This document shows positions 27,417 through 36,101 of a DNA stretch of 64,000 nt, piece after piece. The notes beneath the pieces are model-generated. The model worked only from the letters and a program-made list of their open reading frames with translations, searched no databases and was not told the DNA's origin. How positions within the stretch are numbered: the first letter of the stretch is position 1; each line of letters opens with the position of its first letter. The stretch is from NCBI GenBank assembly GCA_008933705.1, contig WBUN01000007.1, forward strand, positions 61,829-125,828, in the 5' to 3' direction. A program made the translations under genes and the position numbers. This stretch comes from Hyphomicrobiaceae bacterium (GTDB taxonomy: Bacteria; Pseudomonadota; Alphaproteobacteria; Rhizobiales; Hyphomicrobiaceae).

Positions 27417-27640
27417 CCAAGCTCAGGCTCTCGGCTCTCCTTGACGACAAGCCGGTCAAGCTCACGGTCGAGTTGCCGGCTGCCGTTCATCGCGATCTTG
27501 TCGCCTACGCCGAGATTCTTGCCCAGACCTCGGGCCAAGCGATGCCTCCCGATCCGGGCAAGCTGATCGCGCCTATGCTCCAGCGCTTCATGGCCACTGA
27601 TAAGGGCTTCACCAAAGAGAAACGCACGACACGACGCTAA
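27413..27640 (+). CDS. DUF2274 domain-containing protein, last gene of trb operon
   Basis: A 75-residue protein, LRLSALLDDKPVKLTVELPA then VHRDLVAYAEILA, ending in a basic tail. DUF2274 proteins are regular companions of trbI in integrative elements. The function is unknown. A ribbon-helix-helix-like fold or relaxosome accessory role would fit the size, but the sequence does not prove it. Its ATGA overlap with trbI shows it is part of the operon. Confidence 0.85.
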   Translation: MTKLRLSALLDDKPVKLTVELPAAVHRDLVAYAEILAQTSGQAMPPDPGKLIAPMLQRFMATDKGFTKEKRTTRR

Positions 27641-27711
27641 GATAGATGTGGCATTGAAAAACCGCTCGACCCGCTAGGACGGTAAATCCACGATTTTCGT
27701 TTCTTGACTTC

Positions 27712-27858
27712 ATGAGAACAAAAGAAGAACATCGGCTGAGCAACGTCAATCAGGAACTCGAAATGTCAGAAGCGGCAGAGGCCGATTCTATGTCGGAATC
27801 GGAACGGCTCGACATGGCCGTGGTTCAGGCGATTGCGGCGCATGATGGCGACCCGTGA
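27712..27858 (+). CDS. Small acidic ORF, 48 aa, hypothetical
   Basis: Encodes MRTKEEHRLSNVNQELEMSE and continues acidic and Met-rich to AAHDGDP, with no hydrophobic segment. It lies in the 335-bp gap between the trb operon and the DUF5131 gene. The ribosome site is weak. It could be a small regulator or antitoxin-like peptide, or chance. No family is recognised. Confidence 0.3.
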   Translation: MRTKEEHRLSNVNQELEMSEAAEADSMSESERLDMAVVQAIAAHDGDP

Positions 27859-27975
27859 CGCACGATCCCTGATAGCCGTCCGTGACCGGCACCCTCCAAC
27901 CCGGTATTAACGGTTAAGCTGGTATTGACTGTGATCGACAATCGACGTCATCGACAGCACGATGTGGGAACGGTC

Positions 27976-28755
27976 ATGGCCGAGACGCAAATTGAATGGA
28001 CTGACGCCACCTGGAATCCAGTTGCTGGCTGCTCCATCGTCAGCGCGGGCTGCACGAATTGCTATGCCATGGAAATGGCGAGACGACTTCAGGCGATGAA
28101 TGTTCCGAAATATAAAGGACTCACGCGACGCAGCGGAAAACGAACCGTTTGGAACGGCGTGGTCCGTGAAGACAAGGCGGCCTTGGACATTCCGCTGCGC
28201 TGGAAGAAGCCGCGAAAAATCTTCGTTAACTCGATGTCTGACCTGTTTCATGATCGGGTGACGGACGCCTTCATCCTGAGAGTCTGGGCCGTCATGCGTG
28301 CCACGCCCCACCATCACTATCAGATCCTTACCAAGCGTCCGGAGCGGATGGGGGCGCTGGTTCGCTCCAAGATCGGTGAAGTTCTGCCGAACGTATGGCT
28401 CGGCACCAGTGTCGAGAGCGCCAACGTCGCGGGTCGCATCGATCATTTGCGCACCATCCCGGCTGCAATCCGTTTCATCTCATTTGAGCCGCTGATCGGT
28501 CCGGTAGGGTCAGTCGATCTTCGCGACATCCATTGGGCCATCGTCGGCGGAGAAAGCGGAAGATCGGCTCGCCCGATCCGTGAAGAATGGATCGATGAAA
28601 TCTTCGATCAGTGTGCGATGCACAACACCGCGTTCTTCTTTAAGCAGTGGGGGACATGGGGGAAAGACAACAAGCGTCGTTCCAAAAAGGCCAATGGGCG
28701 CGTATATCGCGATCAGGTCTGGGACGAAATGCCGAAGGCTTCGCTCGCGCTCTGA
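27976..28755 (+). CDS. DUF5131 (phage Gp37/Gp68-like) three-Cys-motif protein
   Basis: A 259-residue protein starting MAETQIEWTDATWNPVAGC. The three cysteines Cys19, Cys26 and Cys29 (CSIVSAGCTNC, C-x6-C-x2-C) define the family and resemble a modified radical-SAM cluster site. Other conserved stretches are IFVNSMSDLFHD, HHYQILTKRPERM, LPNVWLGTSVES, RFISFEPLIG and WAIVGGESG. The family is common on phages and islands, and its biochemical role is unknown. It is 39 bp upstream of the TcmP partner gene, a pairing known across bacteria. I chose the ATG at 27976 because the family starts there. Confidence 0.88.
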   Translation: MAETQIEWTDATWNPVAGCSIVSAGCTNCYAMEMARRLQAMNVPKYKGLTRRSGKRTVWNGVVREDKAALDIPLRWKKPRKIFVNSMSDLFHDRVTDAFILRVWAVMRATPHHHYQILTKRPERMGALVRSKIGEVLPNVWLGTSVESANVAGRIDHLRTIPAAIRFISFEPLIGPVGSVDLRDIHWAIVGGESGRSARPIREEWIDEIFDQCAMHNTAFFFKQWGTWGKDNKRRSKKANGRVYRDQVWDEMPKASLAL

Positions 28756-28794
28756 GAATGACGCCTCTGGATAGCAGGATTCATTCGGGGGCGA

Positions 28795-30060
28795 ATGTCG
28801 AAAAAGCCGTATTCATGGGTCGCAGGCGCGGTTCTTGAGGAGCACTCAAGACGCAAGCACAAGGTCATCGCCGAATACGTCGCGCGATATCTGACCGTGC
28901 GCTGCCAGCTTCCTCAACAGTCCCGGTTTCGTCTTGCCATTGTCGATGGTTTTGCAGGCGGCGGCCAATACAAGTGCGGCAGTCCCGGGTCTCCGCTGAT
29001 CTTTATAAACGAGCTTCGTGTCGCGACGGAGCAATTCAACATCAAGCGTCAGGCCGAGGGGATGTCGCCGCTCGACATCGAATGCCTGCTCATCCTGAAC
29101 GACTTCGACAAAGAGACTGTCGAGCTGCTGAAAACGAATGCCGCTTCGCTCATCGCCGAAATCAAGGAGAACGTGCCGAAGCTTCACCTTCGCGTCGAGT
29201 ATCGGAATGAGAAGTTCGACGAACTCTATCCCGAGGTGAAGCAACTGCTCGAGCGCGGCAGCTATCACAACGTCCTCTTCAATCTGGATCAATGCGGAAC
29301 AGGCAGCGTCGAAATCAACACGATCGGCGACATCGTCGCGTCGTTCACGTCGGTTGAAATCTTCTACACATTCGGCATCCAGACGTTGCTGACGTTCCTG
29401 CATCAGACGGACCGGGGCGCGCTGGCCAGGCAGCTTGCGCCGTTTGGCGTCAGTCCGGATGATCTATCGCAACTCGATGGTTTGATGACCAAGGACGCTT
29501 GGCTTGGCGCAGCGGAACGCATCGTGTTCGAGTCGTTTCAGCGCTGCGCGAACTACGTCAGTCCATTTTCCATCCACAATCCGGACGGATGGCGTTATTG
29601 GCTTATCCACTTCGCAAATTCGGTTCGTGCGCGTCAGGAATACAACAATATCCTGCATCAAAACAGCAGCGCCCAGGCACATTTTGGCCGGTCCGGTTTG
29701 CACATGCTGTCTTACGACCCGAGTGAAGCCGACAGCATGCTCTACGTGTTCGATGCGGCGGGAAGGGCGGAAGCAAAAAAGCAGCTTCACGATGATATTC
29801 CGCGGTTCATCACAAATTACGGCGATGCAATTCCGGTCGGTGAGTTTTACGCCAGCATCTACAACGCGACCCCGGCTCACATGCACGACATCAACTCAGC
29901 GATCATCGAGAATCCGGACCTCGAGGTTATCACCGAACAAGGCGGCGGGGAGCGCCGCAAAGCCAACACGATCAAGACCAGCGACATCCTGCGCTTGAAA
30001 CAGCAGCGCAGTTTCTTTCCGATTTTCTTTGAAAATCAAAGCAGGGTAGCGAAGAAATGA
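28795..30060 (+). CDS. tcmP: Three-Cys-motif partner protein TcmP
   Basis: A 421-residue protein of the family named for its constant co-occurrence with the DUF5131 three-Cys protein. The N-terminus PYSWVAGAVLEEHSRRKHKV is followed by RLAIVDGFAGGGQYKCG, a glycine-rich DGFAGxG motif like the SAM-binding loop of nucleic-acid methyltransferases. Next come LILNDFDKE and NVLFNLDQCG, which could be further Rossmann strands. The C-terminal half is helical without recognised motifs. Methyltransferase or nuclease-like chemistry has been suggested only by fold resemblance. In this window the pair opens the defence-like cargo downstream of the trb operon. Confidence 0.85.
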   Translation: MSKKPYSWVAGAVLEEHSRRKHKVIAEYVARYLTVRCQLPQQSRFRLAIVDGFAGGGQYKCGSPGSPLIFINELRVATEQFNIKRQAEGMSPLDIECLLILNDFDKETVELLKTNAASLIAEIKENVPKLHLRVEYRNEKFDELYPEVKQLLERGSYHNVLFNLDQCGTGSVEINTIGDIVASFTSVEIFYTFGIQTLLTFLHQTDRGALARQLAPFGVSPDDLSQLDGLMTKDAWLGAAERIVFESFQRCANYVSPFSIHNPDGWRYWLIHFANSVRARQEYNNILHQNSSAQAHFGRSGLHMLSYDPSEADSMLYVFDAAGRAEAKKQLHDDIPRFITNYGDAIPVGEFYASIYNATPAHMHDINSAIIENPDLEVITEQGGGERRKANTIKTSDILRLKQQRSFFPIFFENQSRVAKK

Positions 30061-30097
30061 CGCACGCCATCGTGGTCGCATAACGATTGGTGCCCGA

Positions 30098-30880
30098 ATG
30101 GCGGATCATCGGAATACGCTCGCCCTTGTCGCAGCCGCTGCCACCCTGGCGCTTGTATTGGGGTTTGCCTATGGCGCCACCTTCAATGGTGGTTGCGAGC
30201 AGATCAAGGATGCTCAATTTGGTTGTCTCGAATGGTGGTTTTCCCGCTACCAGACGTTGATCGCCATGTTTGGCGCGATTTTCGTTGCTTGGCTTAGCGT
30301 CCAGCCTGTTCTGAAGCAGCTCAAGCTGTCCTCGGTGCAGACCGCTGTCGCTTTGCAACAGGTTCACGCAGATCGTGAAAAACGGCTGGAGAACTGGCTC
30401 AAGCCAGAATTGGCCGCGCTGGAAAAACTGTCCGAAGACCTGGCGCGTGGCTATTATGAACGTGAGGATGACCATGGGGTGCTTCCTCACTGGGTATGGG
30501 ATATGAACCAAACGGTCGACAGCACCCGCGGCCGTTTAATTCGGCGGCAGGACAGAAACTTCGGGCCTGCGGAGATAACAGCCGCCCGTCAAAACCTCAT
30601 CGACATCCTCGGGCGGCTCACCAAGTGCATGTCAGACTACAATGGGTCTGTCTACGCTGACGATCCGGAGTACGATTTCTCCGACGACGACCGGGCGAAG
30701 ATTGACGCAGCCGAGACCAAAGCGCGGGAATATCTGCCGACCCGAATTGACGAGGCGTCAGTGGCGATCAAGAAATTCGCTGAAGCTGTGGCAGCGGACC
30801 TTCGGGAGTTGCGTTTGAAGCGTCGGCTCTATGATCAGATGGTGGCGAGCGCCAACCTTCCGGCGGAGAAGTTGGAATAA
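30098..30880 (+). CDS. Hypothetical membrane protein with two N-terminal TM segments
   Basis: A 260-residue protein. TM1 is LALVAAAATLALVLGFAYGA (about residues 8-27) and TM2 is YQTLIAMFGAIFVAWLSV (about 51-68). A long charged, helical cytoplasmic part follows (KRLENWLKPELAALEKLSEDLA, RIDEASVAIKKFAEAVAADL). I do not recognise a family. Two short-spaced TM helices with a coiled cytoplasmic domain is a frequent layout for effectors or sensors in defence loci, but no toxic domain is visible. It is 37 bp after tcmP and 94 bp before the PIN-like gene, all on the same strand. Confidence 0.7.
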   Translation: MADHRNTLALVAAAATLALVLGFAYGATFNGGCEQIKDAQFGCLEWWFSRYQTLIAMFGAIFVAWLSVQPVLKQLKLSSVQTAVALQQVHADREKRLENWLKPELAALEKLSEDLARGYYEREDDHGVLPHWVWDMNQTVDSTRGRLIRRQDRNFGPAEITAARQNLIDILGRLTKCMSDYNGSVYADDPEYDFSDDDRAKIDAAETKAREYLPTRIDEASVAIKKFAEAVAADLRELRLKRRLYDQMVASANLPAEKLE

Positions 30881-30974
30881 GGCGTCTGGGATCGCGTGAG
30901 ACAACCGGCGATACGGATTCTTATCCGCGACGCGAATCAAACATGCGAGAGCTGTTCTCGCGAGGATTTCTGAA

Positions 30975-32036
30975 ATGGCCGCTGATCGCCCCCGCCGGGT
31001 TTTCCTTGATGCGAACGTCGTGATCCGGGCCGGCAAGCCGCCCGGCGGTCCGCTGATCCCGCGGGTCGCTGATCTGGTAGACGCCGGCTATATCAAGGTT
31101 GTCACGACCGATCTTACAAAAATAGAGATCGCAAAAAACCATGGGGCTAACGATTTCGAGGTCATCGGCGACCTGACCAGGAGACGAGTCCGCGACCTGG
31201 CTGATGAGATTCTCGCCGTTAAACTCCCGGAGATTTCTCCGGTTGAACTGCAGCAAAGACTGATCGAGAAGTATCATGCTGCGGTGGAGCAGATGTTCAG
31301 CTCGCTGCGAGCGGAGACGCTTTCGATCGATAGTGTGAAGCCGTCCGTCGTATTCGACGCATACGCGCGCAGGACCGGCCTGTTTGGCGACGACGCCAAG
31401 AAGGATCAATTTCCAGATGCCTTCATCTTCGAAGCCCTAAAAGCGACTGTCACGAAAAGCGATCCGCTGACGATCGTCTCGGACGACAAGGACTTTGCGG
31501 CGGTCATCAAGAACGCTGAGCATATCACCGGGCTGAGATCGATCGCGGATCTCTTCGCCAAGCTCGGGCTGACAATCGAAGCGGCCCCGGACGTCAACGA
31601 TTTTGTGGATGACAATCGCGATGCGATCGTCGGGGTCGTTCATGACGAACTCAATCAGTGGGGATTGCAGGTCAGCGATGTTGACGATGCAGAAATCGAC
31701 GAAGCGGACGTGGAAAATGTGAACTTTCTCGACTTCAGGACATTTCGGACGATCGGCCCAGGCAAGGAGATTCTCGTCGTCGGGCGCATCGAGATGGACG
31801 TCAAAGTCTCCTACCACCATCCCGATTGGGACACCGCCACTTACGACAGCGAAGACAAGGTACTGCTGCCGCACCACACGGTGGAAGGCGAGAAGAACAT
31901 AGATGTAGAAGCCAATTTTAGTATGACCCTGACCGTCGACAAGCACGGCAAGCCGCCATCGGTTGCTGAGTTCTCGTTCGACGACGATGATTTCGTCTGG
32001 GTCGCGATCGGGCCAAACGACTTCGACTACAAATAG
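30975..32036 (+). CDS. PIN-like domain protein (DUF4935 type)
   Basis: A 353-residue protein. The N-terminal half has the PIN nuclease acidic set: Asp12 in VFLDANVVI, Glu51 in TTDLTKIEIAK, Asp144/Asp148 in KKDQFPDAFIFEAL and Asp170/Asp173 in TIVSDDKDF, so an active metal-dependent RNase is likely. The C-terminal half (from about residue 195) is acidic and beta-rich (EILVVGRIEMDVKVSYHHPD) without a recognised family. PIN-like proteins of this size are found in defence islands and can act as stand-alone or regulated RNases. It is convergent with a HEPN-like gene (23 bp apart). Confidence 0.75.
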   Translation: MAADRPRRVFLDANVVIRAGKPPGGPLIPRVADLVDAGYIKVVTTDLTKIEIAKNHGANDFEVIGDLTRRRVRDLADEILAVKLPEISPVELQQRLIEKYHAAVEQMFSSLRAETLSIDSVKPSVVFDAYARRTGLFGDDAKKDQFPDAFIFEALKATVTKSDPLTIVSDDKDFAAVIKNAEHITGLRSIADLFAKLGLTIEAAPDVNDFVDDNRDAIVGVVHDELNQWGLQVSDVDDAEIDEADVENVNFLDFRTFRTIGPGKEILVVGRIEMDVKVSYHHPDWDTATYDSEDKVLLPHHTVEGEKNIDVEANFSMTLTVDKHGKPPSVAEFSFDDDDFVWVAIGPNDFDYK

Positions 32037-32059
32037 GTCTTTCGCGGCTCGTGAAATGG

Positions 32060-32650
32060 TTAGATTTCGCGCGGTGCGTACACGTTGTCCGGGTAGGGAA
32101 GCCTTTCGTTGACACGCCGTAGGAGCACAAGATAGCCCCGCATAGCCAGTTGGAGTTCGGCGCCATCACCCAGGGGCTTGTCTTTGAAGGCGTGAATGGT
32201 GTTGCGCCGCTCCTGCACCAGATCAACGAGGGCATTCCCGTCAGCGCCGATGAGGTCATGCTCTTTCACGAAGATCTTCAGAGGCTGGAGCGTAAGTCCG
32301 TCAGGACTGAAAGCCTTTTGCTTTTTGTGATCGAACGCATTTGCCTTCTTGAGCACGTCCAGGTCGGCTTTGTAGTCCATGTAAAACACCGACAGGAGGA
32401 GTTTTAGCGTTCCTTCGAGCAGACTGCCGAGGTTCGACCAGGCGAGAATGAGTTCTCCGTCCGACAGCGCAGTGGAGGGTTCACGTAGCCACAAACGCAA
32501 TGTCTTTGACAGCGACGCCTGCCAGTCGAGGCGGCTCTTGGTCAGCAGGCCCGCGGCTTCAACAGGCGCCCAGCCGTTGCTTGCTGCCCAAAAGGTCGCC
32601 AAGCCGCTGTTCAGTTTTTCGATCCGGGAAACGACGTCCTCGATTGTCAT
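32060..32650 (-). CDS. Hypothetical protein with HEPN-like Rx4H motif
   Basis: A 196-residue all-helical protein. Near the C-terminus VQERRNTIHAFKDKPLGDG contains Arg148-x4-His153, matching the R-x4-6-H catalytic motif of HEPN RNases and HEPN-fold proteins. The region before it (WSNLGSLLEGTLKLLLSVFY) is a helix as expected. I start at the ATG 32650. An in-frame TTG at 32671 would add seven residues. It is on the opposite strand to its neighbours, convergent with the PIN-like gene and divergent from the SIR2-APAZ gene (217 bp gap). Function is unknown. Ribonuclease toxin or helper of the adjacent PIN protein are options. Confidence 0.6.
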   Translation of the reverse strand: MTIEDVVSRIEKLNSGLATFWAASNGWAPVEAAGLLTKSRLDWQASLSKTLRLWLREPSTALSDGELILAWSNLGSLLEGTLKLLLSVFYMDYKADLDVLKKANAFDHKKQKAFSPDGLTLQPLKIFVKEHDLIGADGNALVDLVQERRNTIHAFKDKPLGDGAELQLAMRGYLVLLRRVNERLPYPDNVYAPREI

Positions 32651-32867
32651 GCGTGACTTATCCGTCGCCAAGCCGAATCGGCCAGCCGTCGATTGGCAGG
32701 CCAGAGCTTTACGATCTGACGCAGCCCTCAGGCAACTCGGGGTTCAGAGGGCACGTCGTCGATTGGGGCTTATTGCGGCGCAGCATAAGTGCCGCACGTA
32801 CGGTCCGACAACCCAGCGGGAGGCGAGATTCAGTGCATCCGCGAGTTCGTGAAACTAGAATGTTCGC

Positions 32868-34610
32868 GTGATAATCGATTCGATCTATCCCACCGTAGCT
32901 ACGGACGATTTTGCGCGTCGCTTCTCGCAGCGCGGCGGAAATCTCATGTGGCTGCTCGGGGCTGGCGCTTCGGCGGCCGCCGGCATTCCGACGGCGTGGG
33001 ACATGATTTGGGAATTCAAGCAGCAACTTTACGTCAGCCAGCGCCGCGTTTCTCCGAAACAGGTCGCCGACCTCGCCAATCCGGCCGTCCGACGTGAACT
33101 GCAATCGTTCATCAACGACCTTGGCAGCTTACCCGCGCTCGGTTCGCCCGACGAGTACGCGGCGCTCTTCGAGTCCGTCTATCCAAGCGAGGCAGACCGT
33201 CGCACGTACATCGCTGCAAAGATCAGCGGCGCGAAGCCCTCCTACGGGCACATTGCGTTGGCGACACTGATGAAAGGTGCGCGTTGTCGTTTAGTCTGGA
33301 CCAGCAACTTCGACCCTCTAGTCGCCGACGGCTGCGCGAAGGTTTATGGCGGGACCGGCCAGTTGACCACTGTGGCGATAGAGACCGGCAGTCTCGGACG
33401 GAACGCCATCGACGAAGGGCGCTGGCCCGTCGAGGTCAAGCTTCATGGCGACTTCCGATCGCGCCGGCTCAAGAATACCGGAGATGAGCTGCGCGAACAG
33501 GATGCGAAACTCAGAACCCTGCTGATCGATAGCTGCAGCCGGTGGGGACTTGTCGTGGCCGGCTACAGCGGTCGCGATGAGTCGGTCATGGACACGCTCG
33601 AAGCGGCGCTAGAACGTGATGCCTCCTTTCCCGCCGGTCTCTTCTGGCTCCATCGCGGCGAGGATCCGCCCTTGCTGCGCGTCCAACGGCTTCTCGCCGC
33701 CGCCGCACGTAAGGAAATCGACTGCGGTCTCGTGCCGATAGAGAACTTCGATGAAACGTTGCGCGATCTTATGCGGCTCGTGCCGGACCTAGACACGACA
33801 GTGTTGGATGAGATCGCAACCGAACGGCGGGTTTGGTCCCCAGCCCCGCGCCCGGCCGGGAATCGGGGCTACCCGGTCGTCCGTCTCAACGCGCTCGAAC
33901 TGACAGGGATGCCGAGCGTGTGCCGCCGCGCCGTCTGCGACGCCGGCGGCGTGGCGGAAATCAAGTCGGCAATCGAAGCGTCGGGCCTGCCGGTCATTGG
34001 CACCCGTTCGAAAGCAGGCGTGCTGGCCTTCGGTGCTGACGCCGATATCAGAGCAGTCCTTTCCGCATATGAGATCGAAAGCTTCGATCTGCATTCAATT
34101 GAAACCCGGCGGCTGCGTTACGATAGTCACGAACGGGGCCTTCTCCGCGAAGCACTGACCCGAGCTCTCACCCGCGAACATCGGATGATCGCTGCCCGTC
34201 GCAGAGGCGCCGACCTGTTGACGCCGACCTCCGTTGATGACGAAAAATGGGCGCCGCTGAGGAAGCTGACCGGAAGTCTAGGTGGATTGGTGCCGAAGCA
34301 ACCCGAACTAAAATGGAAAGAAGGCGTGGGGATCAGGCTGGATTGGGCGGATGAGCGGCTTTGGCTTCTGCTCGAGCCGCGCACCGTATTCGAAGGACTT
34401 ACAAGGGAGAACAGGGCCGCCGCCACCGATTTCGCGCGCGAACGGATTGTGAGACGCTACAATCCTGCGCTCAATGCCTTGCTCGAGTTTTGGTCGATGC
34501 TGTTCGCGTCCCCGCAGCGCGACCTTCCGGCGCTTGGAATCAGCACTGGTGTGAATGCGGCCTTCAGGCTGGGCGATGTCACAGCTTTCTCGGGGAGAGC
34601 CCGAGCATGA
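32868..34610 (+). CDS. SIR2-APAZ NADase effector of a short-Argonaute system (SPARSA type)
   Basis: A 580-residue two-part protein. The SIR2 domain has LLGAGASAAAGIP (residues 29-41), TSNFD with catalytic Asn147, KLHGDF with catalytic His193 and GYSGRDESVMD (232-242). Intact residues suggest an active NAD+-consuming enzyme. The C-terminal part (about 330-580) is consistent with an APAZ domain, including WKEGVGIRLDWADERLWLLLEP and a terminal helical YNPALNALLEFWSMLFAS, which in this family docks the Argonaute and guide/target duplex. The stop overlaps the Argonaute start as ATGA, so the two proteins are made together. In characterised SPARSA systems guide-directed detection of invading DNA triggers NAD+ depletion and cell death. 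Assignment here rests on architecture and pairing. GTG start. Confidence 0.85.
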   Translation: MIIDSIYPTVATDDFARRFSQRGGNLMWLLGAGASAAAGIPTAWDMIWEFKQQLYVSQRRVSPKQVADLANPAVRRELQSFINDLGSLPALGSPDEYAALFESVYPSEADRRTYIAAKISGAKPSYGHIALATLMKGARCRLVWTSNFDPLVADGCAKVYGGTGQLTTVAIETGSLGRNAIDEGRWPVEVKLHGDFRSRRLKNTGDELREQDAKLRTLLIDSCSRWGLVVAGYSGRDESVMDTLEAALERDASFPAGLFWLHRGEDPPLLRVQRLLAAAARKEIDCGLVPIENFDETLRDLMRLVPDLDTTVLDEIATERRVWSPAPRPAGNRGYPVVRLNALELTGMPSVCRRAVCDAGGVAEIKSAIEASGLPVIGTRSKAGVLAFGADADIRAVLSAYEIESFDLHSIETRRLRYDSHERGLLREALTRALTREHRMIAARRRGADLLTPTSVDDEKWAPLRKLTGSLGGLVPKQPELKWKEGVGIRLDWADERLWLLLEPRTVFEGLTRENRAAATDFARERIVRRYNPALNALLEFWSMLFASPQRDLPALGISTGVNAAFRLGDVTAFSGRARA

Positions 34611-36025
34611 GCAGCGAGATATCGCCTCATTTGTTTTTTCCCGAAGCCAAGCTCGCGTTTCATCCAGACCGCGCGTCGGACGTGGATCTCCATCCTTTGC
34701 GTGGACTGCTGCGGTTCGGGCCCTATTCATCCGGTCTTGTTCCGGATCCCATCCGGATCGCGACGATCGCACCGGCACGGCAGGGAAACCGACTCTACGG
34801 CTTCATGAAGGAACTGGCGTCCCAGTACAAGCCGACGGAGCGCAAGGACTACCTGCCTCCCTGGCCCGGTTTCCGCAAAGCGTTCAATCTCGACATGCGG
34901 GGCGCGGTCAAGGATTGCCATATAGAGCTGGACGACCGGCTCGATGGCGAAATGAAGGACTCAGTCACCCCCCATGTCGTGCTGGCGGACCGCTTGCTTC
35001 GCGCGATCCGATCGTTGGAGGCTCGCCGCGACGCGTTCGACATTGTCTTCATCTACATCCCGCAAAGCTGGGCAGCCGGGTTCACGGGAGCAGACGGCGA
35101 CGACTTCGATCTCCATGACCACCTGAAGGCCGCTACCGCAGCGCGACGCATTCCAATCCAACTCGTCCGTGAAGACCGCGCGCTCGCCTATCCGGACCGT
35201 GCGAGCGTCATGTGGCGGATCGGCCTAGCGATTTACGCGAAGGCTGGCGGCATTCCCTGGAAACTCGCAGATTCGGATCCTGAGGCCGCCTACATCGGTC
35301 TCTCTTATGCGCTGCGTCCGACCGAGTCAGACCGGCCACGCTTTGTCACCTGCTGTAGCCAAGTGTTCGATGCGGAAGGGGCGGGTCTTGAGTTCGTCGC
35401 CTACGATGCCCATGAAATCGATGTCCAGCGGGACAATCCGTTCATGTCCCGGACGGAGATGTTCCGCGTGATGGGCCGATCGCTAGATCTCTACCGACGT
35501 CGGCACTCGGGTCGCTCTCCCCGGAGAGTGACGGTACACAAGACGACAGAATTCAAGAAGGACGAGATCGACGGCTGCATGGAAGCGCTGCATCTGTGCG
35601 AAGCGGTCGATCTCGTGCAGGTCGTGGAGGACGTCGGCTGGAGAGGTGTTCGCATCGATCGCGACCGCCAAAGCGGCAAAGGGAAGCCAACGGGTTATCC
35701 GGTCGATCGTGGTACCCTGATCCCGCTCGGAGACCGCGAGTGTCTGCTGTGGATGCATGGCGATGTAAAAGGCGTCGCGGAGCGCTCGTATTACCAAGGC
35801 GGCCGCAGCACGCCTCGTCCGATTCGACTGGTCCGTCATGCAGGGCACGGCTCGTGGGACGAAACCGCCCGGTCAGCTCTCGCGCTCGCGAAGATGGATT
35901 GGAACAACGACGCACTGTACGACATGCTGCCGGTGACCATGGCATACGCAAAAACGCTCGCGCGCGTTGTCAAACGAATGGACGGATTGGGCTCCGCTCC
36001 CTATCAATTTCGTTTCTTCATGTGA
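34607..36025 (+). CDS. Short prokaryotic Argonaute (MID-PIWI), catalytically inactive
   Basis: A 472-residue protein with MID and PIWI domains only, lacking N and PAZ, as in short pAgos. It opens LFFPEAKLAFHPDRASD and has LRGLLRFGPYSSGLVP (31-46). The MID-like strand is FDIVFIYIPQSW (144-155), then GGIPWKL (214-220), a PIWI hallmark. YIGLSYAL (229-236) has Ser where active PIWI enzymes carry the first catalytic Asp, so target cleavage is not expected. It ends PYQFRFFM at the C-terminus that sits in the PIWI core. Translationally coupled to the SIR2-APAZ gene, it should bind a guide and activate that NADase on invading plasmid or phage DNA. Confidence 0.85.
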   Translation: MSSEISPHLFFPEAKLAFHPDRASDVDLHPLRGLLRFGPYSSGLVPDPIRIATIAPARQGNRLYGFMKELASQYKPTERKDYLPPWPGFRKAFNLDMRGAVKDCHIELDDRLDGEMKDSVTPHVVLADRLLRAIRSLEARRDAFDIVFIYIPQSWAAGFTGADGDDFDLHDHLKAATAARRIPIQLVREDRALAYPDRASVMWRIGLAIYAKAGGIPWKLADSDPEAAYIGLSYALRPTESDRPRFVTCCSQVFDAEGAGLEFVAYDAHEIDVQRDNPFMSRTEMFRVMGRSLDLYRRRHSGRSPRRVTVHKTTEFKKDEIDGCMEALHLCEAVDLVQVVEDVGWRGVRIDRDRQSGKGKPTGYPVDRGTLIPLGDRECLLWMHGDVKGVAERSYYQGGRSTPRPIRLVRHAGHGSWDETARSALALAKMDWNNDALYDMLPVTMAYAKTLARVVKRMDGLGSAPYQFRFFM

Positions 36026-36101
36026 CGTCGACTGGCCAACCGCGAGCCAGAATAATGATCCGAGTCAATTAGTTCCCGATATACAACAAGTGGATATTTC
36101 T

